A stretch of 64,000 bases of DNA from Daldinia sp. FL1419 (GCA_025201765.1 MU623391.1:1-64000); one strand, 5' to 3'. Counted from the first letter of the stretch, positions 11,693 to 24,700 are shown. Translations and numbers: made by a program. The notes: generated by a model not told the origin, from the sequence alone.

Positions 11693-13087
11693 GATGAGGG
11701 AATAGCTTTCTTATGAAGCTTATGTAAACCGGTAGAGGCGAGAGTATGAGAGAGTACGAGTCTATAAATGAGAAGAAGACAAGACAACATGAAATCTCAA
11801 CTCGGAGGACATGATACGGTCAAGTTATAAAGGTGAGTATCGGGCCAGGAGCGGATAGTCCGGTATGTACTACTAGGTACCTACCTATGTTGTGTCTCAT
11901 TACCCTACGAGGCGGGGGTCACATCGATTACATGACGTATCAAAGCCGAAGGTTAGGATGTTTTTTATTTCCTGATGTGGCAGAAGAACTGCAGTCAGAA
12001 CTGCAGTAAGAACTTGCAGCTACATGTATATTTCCCCACTACCCTTGGTGCCTAGGTGGTACGTAGGGGTAGATCACGAATTAAAATTACATATAAGACT
12101 TATCTGATGGAAGAGAGAGACTTTGAAGTAACTACCCAACGTGGTAATGTTCTAATAAGTCTTACTGGTTCCTTTCCACACGGGGGGAATGTCCGTCGTA
12201 CAGGCATAACAAGCATAAAAGGGACCACATGATGAACATGCCGGTCATGATGGGGTTTAGTCGATTGGGGGTTGGAGTGAGCCAAAAGGGGGTTTTATAA
12301 ATCCCAAGCGATGTCCCGGTTTTCGTAACTTCGGGGGATACAACTGAATACGGAATATATTGGTTTCATGGTAGCATGATACATATTCAACTTTAAATTG
12401 AAGGCCCCTTTTTATTTGGTATGTTATTCTATGTACATAGGTTATTAATTATCCAAGGAGACGAACCTGGGTCTCTTTACACTCGAAATTTAACTATCCT
12501 ACGCAAGAAAGAAAAGAGAAAAAAAAAAAATAGATAAAAACAATACGTTCGGGGATTCGATTCTTCGCCGGACGAACTGGATTGCTCTTTTTTCCTAACG
12601 ACTCCTCCCAGCTCCTCCAGCTCCTCCAATATCTCCAATTCGCTCATTCGATGACGTCGAAAAGCCGTTAAAAATCCCCATTGTATGTATATTTTATATA
12701 GTATGTACCTAACCTAGAGAAACACAGCTACCCCAGGAATAGGAATGAGCACCCCACCGGCCGACGACTGCCGATGACTTACAAGCTGTAGGGGGTACCC
12801 TACGATCGTGTTCAACCAACAATACTGTAGTAATTGGACGTGGTCCTCTTGAGCCCGGCGTATTGTATCCCGGACAAAAAAACACGCCATGCCCGATCCG
12901 GTACCATCTTGAATCCTTCAGACACAGGCTATTCCCCACTTCCAAAAGAAAGAAAAATTGTTATGGGTCCCCTAACTACATAGTGTAAGATACCCGGGAT
13001 ACATCGGTACGGCCAAGAGACTCTGCCCCTCAGCCCCTTAAATCCATAACCCCGAAACCCTCACCTCTTGTCGCCTTTGTCGCCATT

Positions 13088-13160
13088 CGGTAATTTTAAC
13101 AACACAGGTAAAAACTCATAAAAACACAGGTCCTCGCCACTTTCCACATAAGATGGTGGC
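13088..13160. repeat. MITE left terminal inverted repeat
   Basis: This 73-bp arm begins CGGTAATTTTAACAACACAG. It pairs with the right arm with three mismatches (one in the second base, two within CCACATAAG versus CCACGTGAG). Confidence 0.92.
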
Positions 13161-13553
13161 TAAGATGGTTTCCCACCTAATTTGCATGAGGCTTAATCTC
13201 ACACTTTAACACACACAGAATTTGATCCGGTTGCATATTTAATATATTTAATAAATAATAAATAGCCTCTTAACCACTTATTTTAGCCATGCATTTATTC
13301 AATTATTATAATAATACGAATTCCAATCATGTGTATTTGATTGGTTAAATTAATTAGGCTTCGTTGCTGTGAGCGTTGGTGTTGAGGGTATTGTGTATGA
13401 TTGTGGTGCTGGTGTAGGTGGTGGTGCTAATGTTGATAAGCGCTCCGATATTAAATTTAATTCGAAAAAATGCGACCGGGCAGTTTTCTGTTTTTTCTTT
13501 TTTTAGTTAGGGGTTGAATTAAACCCCTTACAAATTAGGTGTGTTGTAGTCGG

Positions 13554-13626
13554 GCCACCATCTCACGTGGAAAGTGGCGAGGACCTGTGTTTTTATGAGT
13601 TTTTACCTGTGTTGTTAAAATTACTG
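13554..13626. repeat. MITE right terminal inverted repeat
   Basis: This is the reverse complement of the left arm at 70 of 73 positions. It ends TTAAAATTACTG directly against the second copy of the 9-bp duplication. Confidence 0.92.
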
Positions 13627-14244
13627 GTCGCCATTACTTCTAGAATATCGAAAACACTCCACTTTATCCCGATTTCAATGGAACGCACGTAAACCAAACC
13701 CACTTGCATCCAAACCAAGCCAGTCAAGGCTGAAGAGATGGCTGAAAATGGATCTTCTTTTACATATCGAAGCGGTCGAAGCGGTGACTATAATTCCATC
13801 AATTTGGAATAGCACTCGAAGCTAGACAGGGACGTCCATGGTCAATATATCCAGCGAATCCAGCATATGCTAATCTATGGTAATGGGAAAAAAAGACGGT
13901 TTTTTTTTTTTCCACCGATTATTCATGCGAAATGATCGCATACCATATCGATGTAGGTATCTTAGGTAATGTACATTCACGTGCCGTTTCACGTGTTACT
14001 CCTGTGAGACATAATACCTAACGCGACACGCGGATACCTGATACGTATGCGATAGCGATAAAGATGAGTTCCTGACTTTGATAAGGATAATATTACAGAG
14101 GCGTTCGTCTAGTACTCAAAGCTCTTGCCAGGTGCCGATATACCGGAGCGTGCTAAAGCCACATAAGGATAGTCGAGCCGCCTCGTAGCCCGAAACAGTA
14201 AAGGCTGTAAGGAGGTTTCAAGCGAGATAAGGCGATAACCCGCC

Positions 14245-14268
14245 CCCTGTCCCTGTCCCTGTCCCTGT
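14245..14268. repeat. Hexamer repeat CCCTGT x4
   Basis: Four exact copies plus a partial fifth lie about 490 bp before the MCH1-like start codon. It is a simple-sequence repeat in probable promoter DNA. Confidence 0.8.
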
Positions 14269-14754
14269 CCCCTGCCTTGGCTCCGATTGCGATTGCGACA
14301 CGTTCAAACAACCTAAACCCTCCCACTCCTTGGGGACCGTCGTCCTATCAATTCCCATCTCCATCATCTTTGCGACAACGACGAACGCCCACCCCGATTA
14401 CTTTTCATACCTTCATTCGCTCCGCTCCCTCTATCGTTACCTTCGGCATGGCATAACCTAGCCCTTTAGCACTCTCACGCATATCGTATTTTATTTTATT
14501 TTATTTTATCTTTCTCCCGCACTTCGCAATCTCGTAGCGTCGTATTACGTCCCCATCCGAATACTCGTCGTTCTGCTCTCTCTTTTTGAGAATAATCCAA
14601 AATTCGTAATCGTTCGCGTGTAGCCTAAACCTACCTAGTCCTTCCTATTTGTTTTTCCTCGTCTCTCTCCTTTGTGTAAAGGGGCTCGAGCGCCAGTAAG
14701 ATATGATATCGTAACTAACCCCAACTATCTGAATCCGTGTATTTTTCTTCCAAA

Positions 14755-16607
14755 ATGGCCGTGACGGGGAGGGTCTATAATGCTCGCATCGTGTCGAGTG
14801 TCGCCGCGACCGTCATTTCGTTGGCCTGCGGAACCAATGTAAGACGCATATTCATCCACCGCTTCACGTTAGGATATCCCTCGACTCGTGTCTGACAAGT
14901 AGAATGGTAGTATGTCTATTCGGCGTGGGCACCTCAATTCGCGGATAGGTTGCTCTTATCTGCCACCGAGAGCAACTTGATCGGACTGGCGGGGAATCTC
15001 GGCATGTATTCGATGGGTGTCCCTGTGGGCATGTTCGTCGACAGCAAGGGTCCTCGCCCCGCCGTCATCGTAGGTGCTTTCCTACTAGGTCTCGGTTACT
15101 TCCCGCTCCACCAGGCCTATGACGCCGGTCAAGGGTCCGTTCCGTGGTTATGTTTCGTCTCGTATCTTTCCGGTCTCGGTGGTTGTATGGCCTTCGCCGC
15201 CGCCGTCAAGACTTCGGCTCTAAACTGGCCCCATCATCGCGGCACCGCTACCGCTTTTCCTCTCGCTGCTTTCGGTTTAAGCGCCTTCTTCTTCGCCCTT
15301 ATCGGCTCCGTCTTCTTCCCCGGTAGTCCGAGCAAGTTCCTGATGTTGTTAGCCTACGGCACGTTCGGTTTAACTTTTGTTGGTTTTTTCTTCCTGCGTG
15401 TGCTCCCTCCGCATTCGCCGTACCACGCTGTACCCGATGCGGAACCGGGTATGACAGACTCTCGACAGCTGCACCGTACCACGTCGGACGAGTCCAAGAC
15501 CCGCGCTTCTCGTGGGGATCCATCTGAACCTGGTATGTTTACCACTACCCCAGACACCTCCAACAACTCCGAAATGACCCAAGAAGCCTCAGAGCAAGAG
15601 CAAGAGGAAGAGGAAGAGGAAGAGGGCCGAGAGCTCCCAAGCCCCAAGGAAGACAGCCGAGCTGTCGACGCCGAGGAAGCGCCGTCAGGTACTTACGATG
15701 GTATCCATGAGACGTCTTCGCTTCTATCTCAGTCCACCTTGTCCTCCTCCTTGCCGGGTGAAGTGTTAGTGCAGAGCAGTGTTGATATGGATCGTTCTCA
15801 CCGTGTAGATATTCGAGGCATGAACCTCTTGAAGAACATCGAGTTTTGGCAGCTATTTACCATCATGGGCATACTCTCGGGTATCGGCCTAATGACTATC
15901 AAGTAAGTATCACCTCACTTGCGTGTTGATATCACATCGCATACACGTTCCCGTGCATGAGCCAATGCGTCTCTAACCCCGTATTTAGCAATATCGGAAA
16001 TGACGTTACGGCGCTCTGGAGACATTATGATGACTCGATTGACGATAAGACGCTTGTCCTACGCCAGCAGCTGCACGTTTCCATCCTTTCTATCGGTAGT
16101 TTCTCGGGACGACTTCTTAGCGGTGTCGGTTCCGATTTTCTCGTCAAGGTTCTCCACGCCAGCCGAGTGTGGTGCCTGGTCGTCGCTTCGTTCATCTTCT
16201 CGCTGGCGCAAATCTGCGCGCTCAACGTGACGAACCCTCACCTTCTTGGCTTCGTGTCCGGATTCAGCGGGTTAGGATATGGATTCTTGTTCGGAGTGTT
16301 CCCATCCATTGTTGCCGAGTCTTTCGGTATCCATGGTCTCAGCCAGAACTGGGGCTTTATGACCTTATCCCCCGTCATCTCAAGCAATATTTTCAATTTG
16401 TTCTACGGTTCCGTGTTCGATGCCCATTCCGTCATCGATAAAGATGGCGCGACCACCTGCACTGATGGCCTCGAGTGCTACCGGACTGCATACCTTGTTA
16501 CCCTCGGAGCTTGTGGTCTCGGTTTCGTGGTCACCCTTTGGGTTATCTGGCACCAGCGCAAGATGCGTCTTGCAGAGTCCGCTGGTAAAGCCCGTGCTAG
16601 GGAGTGA
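14755..16607 (+). CDS. MCH1: MCH1-like MFS transporter (nodulin-like domain)
   Basis: The exons are 14755-14838, 14911-15902 and 15989-16607, giving 564 aa; introns are 72 and 86 nt. Splicing joins ACGTN to YVYSAWAPQFADRL, the conserved first loop of the nodulin-like/MCH1 family of the major facilitator superfamily. Further landmarks are SATESNLIGLAGNLGMYS, VPVGMFVDSKGPRP (an MFS loop 2-3 motif) and GLGYGFLFGVFPSIVAESFG in the C-terminal half. About 12 membrane segments are expected, split by a long cytosolic loop (about residues 192-310) with a Glu-rich run near 253-268. Yeast Mch1 is related to monocarboxylate permeases but its substrate is unknown and it lies in the vacuolar membrane. The substrate is therefore left open here. 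The start lies in the normal N-terminal position ahead of the first membrane segment. Confidence 0.9.
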
Positions 16608-18218
16608 AATACAATACGATAAGCAGATCGGATCTAAAACTGCCCTGTTATTGTTATTGTGGGTGTCTATGTTGTGCTATCTTTCAATGTCCATTATTTG
16701 AAGCATGCTGTCGTTTGGGGGTTGTTATTTTTGGCAGAATGGGATATTCACGACAGATAGGGAAGAAACTAGGAGGGTAAAGTAAAGTAAAGTCAAGGCA
16801 AGGCAAGGCAAGGGGGGCGCGGGCGTCATGTCACATGCATTTGCATCCACACATCTTAAACTACATGTACCCGTGTACACCTGACTGGCTGGCGTTTTAT
16901 GGTTTTGTTTCTGATATAGACTACTACACTGGGGGTTCGGTAAAGAGAGAGAAAGAGAGCTTTGGACTCCTATTTGGGTATGGGCGTATTATCAATTAGG
17001 TAGAATGGGTAGACACTCAGACGGCAATAGACTTTTTTTCTTACGGATTTCCAATAGCGTTTGTGTCATGTCTCAGCTAAGGCTTATCTGACATCAATCC
17101 GCCACTACGCACTCTTGGAGTTGGAGGGTAGGCCAGTTTTATATGACGGGACTTCAAAACTCTGGGTTGGAGGTTACATGCGGAGTGAGGAGTTGGATTT
17201 GGAAATATTGATCATGCTGGGATTGGATATTGGATAAGATATTGAGTACTTGGACATAAGTTTATTGCGATCCAGGCTATCTCAGCTACACAAGGGCCAA
17301 GAAGCCATCTGTGCATTTACACTCCTATCCAGCTATCCAGTCAGCCAAAGCGCGCCGCGATCCCCCTCCCATCTCGAAGGCGAGGGGAACCTAAAATCCG
17401 TATTACCTCCATCCGCCTCTGCTGACTGACTATCCCAGGTGCCCTTGACGCGTTCCCTTCCTCCCTGGTGATTATGATTAGGTAGGTGTGTTGTCTGCCT
17501 CCGTCGGGTTTCCGGCTTTCCCCAACCCATATCTATAACCCAAAGCCTTGACTGTAATAAATATAAGGAACCATCCCGAAGCCAACCGCGACTGTCACCA
17601 ATATGAAGAGAAAATATGGGGAGAAGAAACGCCCGTCCCTACCCAGGTTAAGTTTCCCGCGCCCGGAAAGTTGGGGAACCGGTGTTTAGTACAAAAGTTC
17701 CAACCGCCGCCGTACCACTAATCCATTAGACAATACTCTCCACTCGAGCATTACGCAAGCACGCTTGGGGGGGTATCGGGTGGCTCAAGACAACCGGAGT
17801 GCCCCAGCGATAGCGATTCGCCAGACTACCGTTAATGAAAAAACCAAACTCCAGCCCTAATGCTGATGCAAAGCCGTAGAAACAGACGAGAAGCCCCATA
17901 ATAATAAAAAAGGGGGTAAGAAATTCCTTGCTAAACTGTGGACTGATCGTATAAAGCGTTCCGTAGCTATGGGATATTGTCGAGCACGGGCCGGTAGTAG
18001 ACGTTTCAACTTCAATGATCAGCTCGGTTCAAGGTGTATATACAGGAGAACCTTGATTTATGACAAGGTTAGAGGCCCAATATTGGCCCGTGTTCGTATC
18101 TAATATGATATAACTGGTAAAAATAGATTTAAAATTGGCTAATATTCAGCTTTTTCGACATGACCCGAAGAACCTATCTAAAATCGCGAAGAGGGCGAAT
18201 ATGGCTCTCGACATCAAC
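16608..18218. other. Spacer between convergent MCH1-like and BST1 genes
   Basis: The flanking genes converge, so both 3' UTRs lie here. Simple repeats AAAGT and CAAGG sit near 16775-16812. A 77-base segment at 17665-17741 has a tRNA-like outer stem but lacks a proper T arm. No protein-coding gene is supported. Confidence 0.5.
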
Positions 18219-21200
18219 TCAAGGAGTTTTACCCTGTTTGCGATTTTCGGCCGGTTCACCTTCGAATATAGAGGATATTCCGGCGAAGGTCCAGGATTCC
18301 GACGTTGAATGAATTGCTACAAGCCATGCTGCGACTAGATTTATTAGGTAATGCAACATATAAGCGTGTGATACACCATATATAGCTGCGTAAACGGCTA
18401 TGCCGAAAAATATTATGCTGGTCAAGTGCCGGAGCCGGCTCGTGACTGGTGGGATCATCTTCCCAGAGGTTAGGGTTTCGACCAGAAGGATAAAGGGTAA
18501 TATCGACAGTACGTTGTGATGTGATGAGAAGGCCGTGAACCAATGAACGGTCAAGTTGCGTACCCAAACGACTAAAGTTGGGAGGTTGATAGGCAGGATC
18601 CATAACATCAAGAGGAAAATGGAGTGGACGTAGTTATTAAAATTAATAGCCGTGGGTGACGAAGCATCGCGTGCTGATCGATGAGCCCGGACAGCGGTAC
18701 TCAATTGCACCAGACAAGCAACCGTATATGCAAACTGGTAGGGGATGAATGTCGAGACGAGCAATAGCAGAACCAAGGCGGTTATAAGTCGCCTTCGTGG
18801 TGGCGAAGGCGCGAAAGCTGGTGACAAGGCTCGCTTCTTTTCTTGTAGTTGAACGACTGGTCGAGCAAAAACCCAGCCGTAGATCGTACTAAGTAGCCAA
18901 GTGAGGCATAATGTAACGTAGTGAAAAGCCATACACACCCCCGTGCATACAATTCCAATCATTGGGATCAGAAACCAAAAGAACGGATCTGAAGTACCAA
19001 CCAAAAGGTCGTTCTGTGAGAAGTCGGCGCTAGCCGTGTTATTCCGCCAAAACAGGAGACTTTTTGACCCAGTCGAGCCCGACTGGCCCATCGAAAGTGA
19101 CAGGAAGGTCATAGACAAGAATAACATTGGCAGTGATCGTCTAAGACAGAAGTCTAAACTCTCAGAAAATGGAATGAAGACTCCGGTACTGTCGTATACC
19201 TGAAACTGCTTTCGTAACACGAGCGCAACTATAAGTAACGGGAAAGATGCGAAGACGGTACGGTATCGCATGTACAGCTTTCCGAGACTACCCATAGTGT
19301 CAACCGTAATATGAATTGAAACGCCCATATCACACGTCGGATCTGTCCAGAATTGAAGGCTAAGACCGTCATCAGACTGTCTAGACTTCAGGGGCGGGGG
19401 CACGTAAGGCGAGACACCGTGAAGACTAATCTCTACCTCGTGAGCATTTACGAAATATTTGGACTCATAAGGCTCCGAAATATATTGTCGGACAAGGGGG
19501 GTAAACAATTGGTTCTGTTCGTCACAAGTTTGGCCTTCAATTTTGAGGTTATACGCCAACAAGCTGCTCTGAACCGATGGAAGCTTTACTTCGGTTACCA
19601 TTGGTCTGTTTGCTGGGAGATGAAGCGATAAGCCGAAGTTAAACAGACGCCTTAAGCCAATATTGCGAGTCAAATGAGCGTCAGTTTTGTTGCTAAACTC
19701 GGCTACTAACCATCCGGCCGTTGGAGTTGTGGTCTTATCAATGACTGCAACAAACCCGTAACCTGATATATCTTCAACGTCGTACTCTAGATAGGAAAAC
19801 GGTGGGATCTGCCACTCATCCTTTTTAAAGAAGGGATTCTTCGTGAGCCGCGAAGAGGCCGGTAGCGATACTACATCGGATGCTGCACTTTTACAGGCGA
19901 GTTTAGTAGAATCTGTGGCGTCGTCGGATAGATCAATATTCATCGAGAACGGTTGGTTGGCCTGCCCAGCTTGAGGCGGGTAAAAATTACAGAATAAGAC
20001 CTCGAGTTTACCGTCCTCGCCTGGCCGATCGAGTTTGCTATCTGAAAGCAGGGTAAACTTCTTGCCTTCGGCAAATTCGCGTAGTGGGACATTGAGTAAG
20101 TATGCCTTGGCTTTTCTGTCCGCACCCAAGCTGCGGAGAACAAGACGATCGCCCGAAGGGAGGATGGTAGTCGAATGATCTTCCAGAGTGAGCAACGTCG
20201 ATGAGGCTGTCTCTGGTAGATTCTTTTCAACAAAGCCTTCCAAGCCAGACAAGAATCGCCGTTTGAAGGCCTTCATCCTGTCTGCTCTCGACTTTGTCTG
20301 CGACCTTCCACGGTTATCAACAACATCGTAGAGCGCACGAACGATGACTTTCCGAAATTGGTCGCACCATGTGATGGCCTGGTGATCCATGCTAGTCCAA
20401 ACTGTAGGAATCGTGGATGTGAAGACGGTGAAACCGTGGGTCTCTGGTACGATAGATTCCAGACCAGCATAATCTGAAGGGACAACAGTATCTAGGCCGC
20501 CACCAGCGATAGACACTAAAGTAACTTGGCCCAGCGCATTTTCGGCTGATGATCTTTTCGAGTAGGAATGCCTCCAATAATTATTGATATCGTTATAAAT
20601 GCTAACAATTTTAGGATCAAATGTGACGGGTGGTCGAGCGTGTGGAGCGGACATGGTGATGATCGTGTTGACGGAATCCTGCTGATAGTTTGGCATGATA
20701 AACATAGTTCGCGCCACGATTCCTCCCATAGAATGACCTAGTACGATGACCGACGAGGGATCCGGAAGACTGGGATCTCGTTCAGAGATTTTTGGGTCTA
20801 GGTAGAGGGAAAGAATATATCTAATAGCTTCGTTTAGATATTCAGCTTGGTCGAGCATGGTTTGCCCGTGGAAAGCAGTGAAGTCCTCGTTGAAGTCAAC
20901 AGTGAAAAAATCCAAACTCCTAGCACCAGCATTCATAGCAGCAGCGTCATGCTGCAAAATATCGTGAAAATACCTAGCAGACTCCGATGCAATAGATCTG
21001 ACTTGTTTATAGCTGCCAGCATTTCCTGGTACGAATAGAACCGGTATACCCTTAATCTACACATGAAAGTCAATATTATACTCCGGAAGCTACAATCGAT
21101 CCACGTTTTCCATACCTTTGGTCCATTGTCGAATCCCTGTTCTCGATAAAGATACAACGAATATTTAGTGGCAAATCGAGTATGTTCGGTATCGAAATCG

Positions 21201-21700
21201 CTGAATTTGGCATATGATGGGCTCATCCAAGACATGCGACAGCCTTTAGGATCACAGTGCAGTGTGACGGACGAGTATAAAATAGCAAATAGCAAGCTAA
21301 GACCCGCGAGACTTGTAAAGACAGTCAAGAGCGACATGGCCCAAGGGCTCCAAGATCGTGGGGGCTGACTCCTCCGTCTTGATAACGCCGTCTTTTCACT
21401 TTCCATACTCGGGTAGTCTGGTGATAATGTTGTGGACGGGAGACGAGAGGCCGCTGGTATCTTTTCGGCAGATCCATCGCGACTATGGGAAAGTCTCCAG
21501 TTGATATTACTGCTCGGTCTCCGACTCCTAGCGGATGAGGATCTGGCACCTTCTTTTTGGGGACGTTCTGATTGGCGAGCATCGTGGGAATGTCGGACGG
21601 AAGAGCTCACATCGCCCAGCCTCGTTTGTCCATGAGGGCGCGAGATCTTGACAGGAACATCGGCGCTGTCATCGGACGATCCCGACGAGCGCCTCTGCAT
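18219..21700 (-). CDS. BST1: GPI inositol-deacylase (BST1/PGAP1)
   Basis: The exons 21700-21116 and 21056-18219 give 1140 aa; the 59-nt intron is phase 0. It is an endoplasmic-reticulum lipase that removes the acyl chain from inositol of GPI anchors, which affects ER exit of GPI proteins and ER quality control. The N-terminal 110 residues are Ser/Arg-rich and disordered, followed by a signal-anchor (about 115-146). The conserved DFDTEHTRFATKYSLYLYRE lies at the end of exon 1, then IPVLFVPGNAGSYKQVRSIA after the intron. LDFFTVDFNEDFTAFHG precedes the nucleophile elbow GHSMGG (302-307, S304), and THGFTVFTSTIPTVWTSMDHQAI holds the catalytic His region. The C-terminal half carries about eight membrane segments. 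Length matches fungal Bst1 proteins. The start could be slightly different, because the N-terminus is poorly conserved. Confidence 0.95.
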
Positions 21701-24700
21701 GAGGATAAAGAGAGGCTCTCGTGAGAGACCTCTTATTTTACAGGGGTATGAACTCGTAAAGCTATCAATGCGGCGGTCGTCTGGTTTCTTGGTAAACTCG
21801 TGTGCTTCGATCTGAGGTTCGTCATACGTTGCGAAACGATTTTTGTCGCTAAACTTCGACGATTTAACGTATAGCTAACGCGGAAATGGCAGTTCTAGTC
21901 GAGACACGGACACGACTCTGCTTTGCGCAACGACGAATTTAAGAGCTAAGCTGCAAGAACGTTGGAGAAGTGTCGATCTTATTAAGGAGAGAACCAATCC
22001 GTGCCCATAGACCAGGTTGGCCTACGTATGCTTTCCTCTCAGCCTGCAAAATGGTTTATAAAACGAATGTCGGTTGTCCAACCCGTCAGTTTTTGAAGTA
22101 ACTGTTGTATTGGTGGACGTTGTTGTATAAAAAAAAAGTAAAAAAAAGGATGTCTTAGGTAAGTTAGTTACCTTATGAGTGGATGTTGTTTTTTATTTTA
22201 TTTTTTTTATTTTTTTGAGTTGAACGGTTTGGAGCGAGAAGACGGAGTGGGTGGAAATTGTAAGCGCGGGATGTCCTCGAGTTAGAATCGAGATGCGATT
22301 TGACAATGCCCCAGATGCTTCTACGAAAGAGAATGTACAGGTATTCTGTACTTTTACTTCATTAACTTGCAACTACCTCCTGCAACTACTAGCATTGAGT
22401 TTTTGGGTGCTTTGGCACTAAAAATTTGGGGTGCTATCGGGGAAAGTTTGCAGGTTTGGTAGTTCCATTGTGGGTAACGGGGATAGCCAAGCAGCCCAAG
22501 TACCTAACTAAATCCCGATAGCCTCTTCGAGATCCTGTAGCAACATTGATTGGAAAAGGGAACCATAACTGCATAAAACCTAGGATGCATCCATGTATAC
22601 CGGTACATAAAAGTAGCGCCCAGAACATAGGTGGATTCTGTGGATACTGTGGAGTCTTCTTATCGCCTTAGTCGATCTTAGCGGGTTTAAGAATGCATTG
22701 GATTGGCACGGGCCAAATACTGGCGCGGCCAAGTCTCCCGTCCAACAATGGCTGCAATGGGCCTGCAATGGTCACCAAGAATGACGTTAGCTTGGCTTAT
22801 ATGCAACTTCATTACCAAGCTTTTGCTACCGACCAAGCTAAGCCTGGGTAGGTATAAGTGATCTGACGATACTGTTTTGGTAAAATGGTAAATCATGCCT
22901 CTGCTGCATGCAGCGAGTGTAACATTTTGAGGTAAGGTACTGCATTAGGTCAGAGGATTATCGTTTGCAAAGTTCAAATGCTGATTTGCTCTTACGGACG
23001 AGCATTAAGTTCTCGTTCGTTATGACATGAGACAACTGTCATCTCTATGTATCATCATGAAAAAAGAAAGCTGCTAAATACACAGAAATTACGACGTGCT
23101 ACGTTAGATACTATATTCGTCTCGATCAACACATTAAAATACCGTTGGTGTCTGCGGGGGGTAAAGCGCTGAAGGGACCGGTAAGGGATGCTACCTATTT
23201 TCTCGTCACTGAAGATTGCAAAAAAAAAAAAAAAATGGTACAAGATACACTTGGCGATCGGCGAATCCTGTCCCATCTGGCTGTCTCACATCGTGTTTTA
23301 CAGGCGATGGAGCCAAATTCGGGCTATTACACGTGTACATGTGTAGTGGTGAGCGTAGGGAACCCCATAGATCTCCATAATCCCGTCGTTGATGCTAACA
23401 AGCGCCGTACCGAAACAAGGTGCCGGACAAGATATAAATACGGGTTATCGGGATATTTTTTGTCTTGTCCAGGATCAGTTGCTTGCGCCATAAGTCCCGT
23501 GGACATACTCGGCCGCCACAAATATTGGATACTAGCGGCAAAATGCAACAGCGGAACTCGTATTGACAAACGATTAGTCCATAGGTACCCTACCTACTTG
23601 TCAAAGTAGTGGGCAGTGCGTGGGAAAACACTGAGAACTCACTTAAGCTTTTTCTAAGCACTCGACCCTGCTTGGCTACAGGAGAGTTAATGAAAGAAAT
23701 ATGCGCCTAAGGTGGGTTCTGATTTGTGTCGGACACGGGAAGATGCTGTAAGCAGTTGTGTTTCAATGGTGCAGCTGTCCAGATAACGCGCAGCCCTTGT
23801 AACATTTAGATAGCTAAACATATTCGCTCCAGATCGGAAGCCCTCCAAGATAATATTTTGATTCTACCGGGCTTCAAGGACCTTTCAAATGATTTTCCAG
23901 ATGATCTAATAGAACGGTCAATCTACTAGTTTCGTACATAGAAGACTCACTTGATCGGAAAAAGAAAACAATCATCTTTTGTATCCATAGCTTGGGTCGC
24001 CGAGTTCCGAGTGTAGTCTCGAAAACGTCATACAAGCTTGCTTTCGCCGTTGGAGGAAGTGGGAATGACATCGAATAGAAGCTGAGGGCAAGGATGTCGA
24101 GGTCTGCATTCCGAGCTTTCCGATATCAATATGCCTTTTGTCACCCTTAACCAAGCCAATGCTGCAAGAGCTAGTTTGCCAAGAACCGTTTTGGGGATTG
24201 GCTTTCGTTGGGCTCCCGGGAGAATGATAGGACCATTATCTATCTGCTGCATATTCTGTAGTGTAGAGTAATGCGATGATCTCATTGTCAATGCAAAAAT
24301 AGTCGTGGGTTCGGATTGGAGGGGTTATGTCAGTAAGTAATCAAATCTTTTTGGTCACAGTCTCTTATGCGCGAGATAATAGTAGTAACTGGTTTAATAG
24401 TCATATTGTTGGAAGAAGTTGAAAGATGGAAGGCTACATGTAAGAATAAAAAATAATAAAAATGAAAGTTAGGTTGCTCTACGGCGGCTGCCTTTATCGA
24501 GTATAGGTGCATGAGCAAGTGCGCACATTTTAGGCGGTAGCGGGGTACAAACACTTTGGGCATGCAGCTAGGTACCTAGAGCCATTGGAAGTTTATACCA
24601 GGTATCTATTTCCCAAGTTCCATACATCTTCCTCCGCTACACTTGCGAAAATTTTAAAAGCCCAGCATCTTTAAATCACTGGTTTCTTGATATAGATTTC

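Larger units (their letters stand above)
13079..13635. mobile_element. Non-autonomous Mutator-like MITE, 539 bp, with 9-bp TSD
   Basis: The element spans 13088-13626. Its ends are inverted repeats of 73 bp (13088-13160 and 13554-13626) that match at 70 positions; outward ends read CRGTAATTTTAAC. A weaker inverted match (sharing cacctaatttg) extends each arm by roughly 20-40 bp. It is flanked by a perfect 9-bp direct repeat GTCGCCATT (13079-13087 and 13627-13635), a target-site duplication. Long inverted repeats with a 9-bp duplication fit Mutator-like elements rather than hAT (8 bp) or Tc1/mariner (TA). The AT-rich interior has no ORF, so mobility would need a transposase supplied elsewhere. 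Confidence 0.9.
11693..14754. other. 3-kb gene-free spacer containing a MITE
   Basis: Apart from the MITE at 13088-13626, this stretch holds no supported gene. A degenerate tRNA-like sequence on the minus strand lies near 12440-12500. A CCCTGT hexamer repeat (about 14245-14268) and an ATTTT pentamer run (about 14487-14508) lie upstream of the transporter, in its probable promoter or 5' UTR. Confidence 0.5.

Noticed and set aside
22431..22521. Short inverted repeat GCTATCGGG/CCCGATAGC as transposon ends
   Set aside because: The arms are only 9 bp, with no target-site duplication and no coding content; a chance hairpin is more likely.
23145..23609. 154-codon plus-strand frame in the BST1-PMS1 spacer
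   Set aside because: It has no ATG at its start, a poly-Lys run from an A tract and no protein-like segments.
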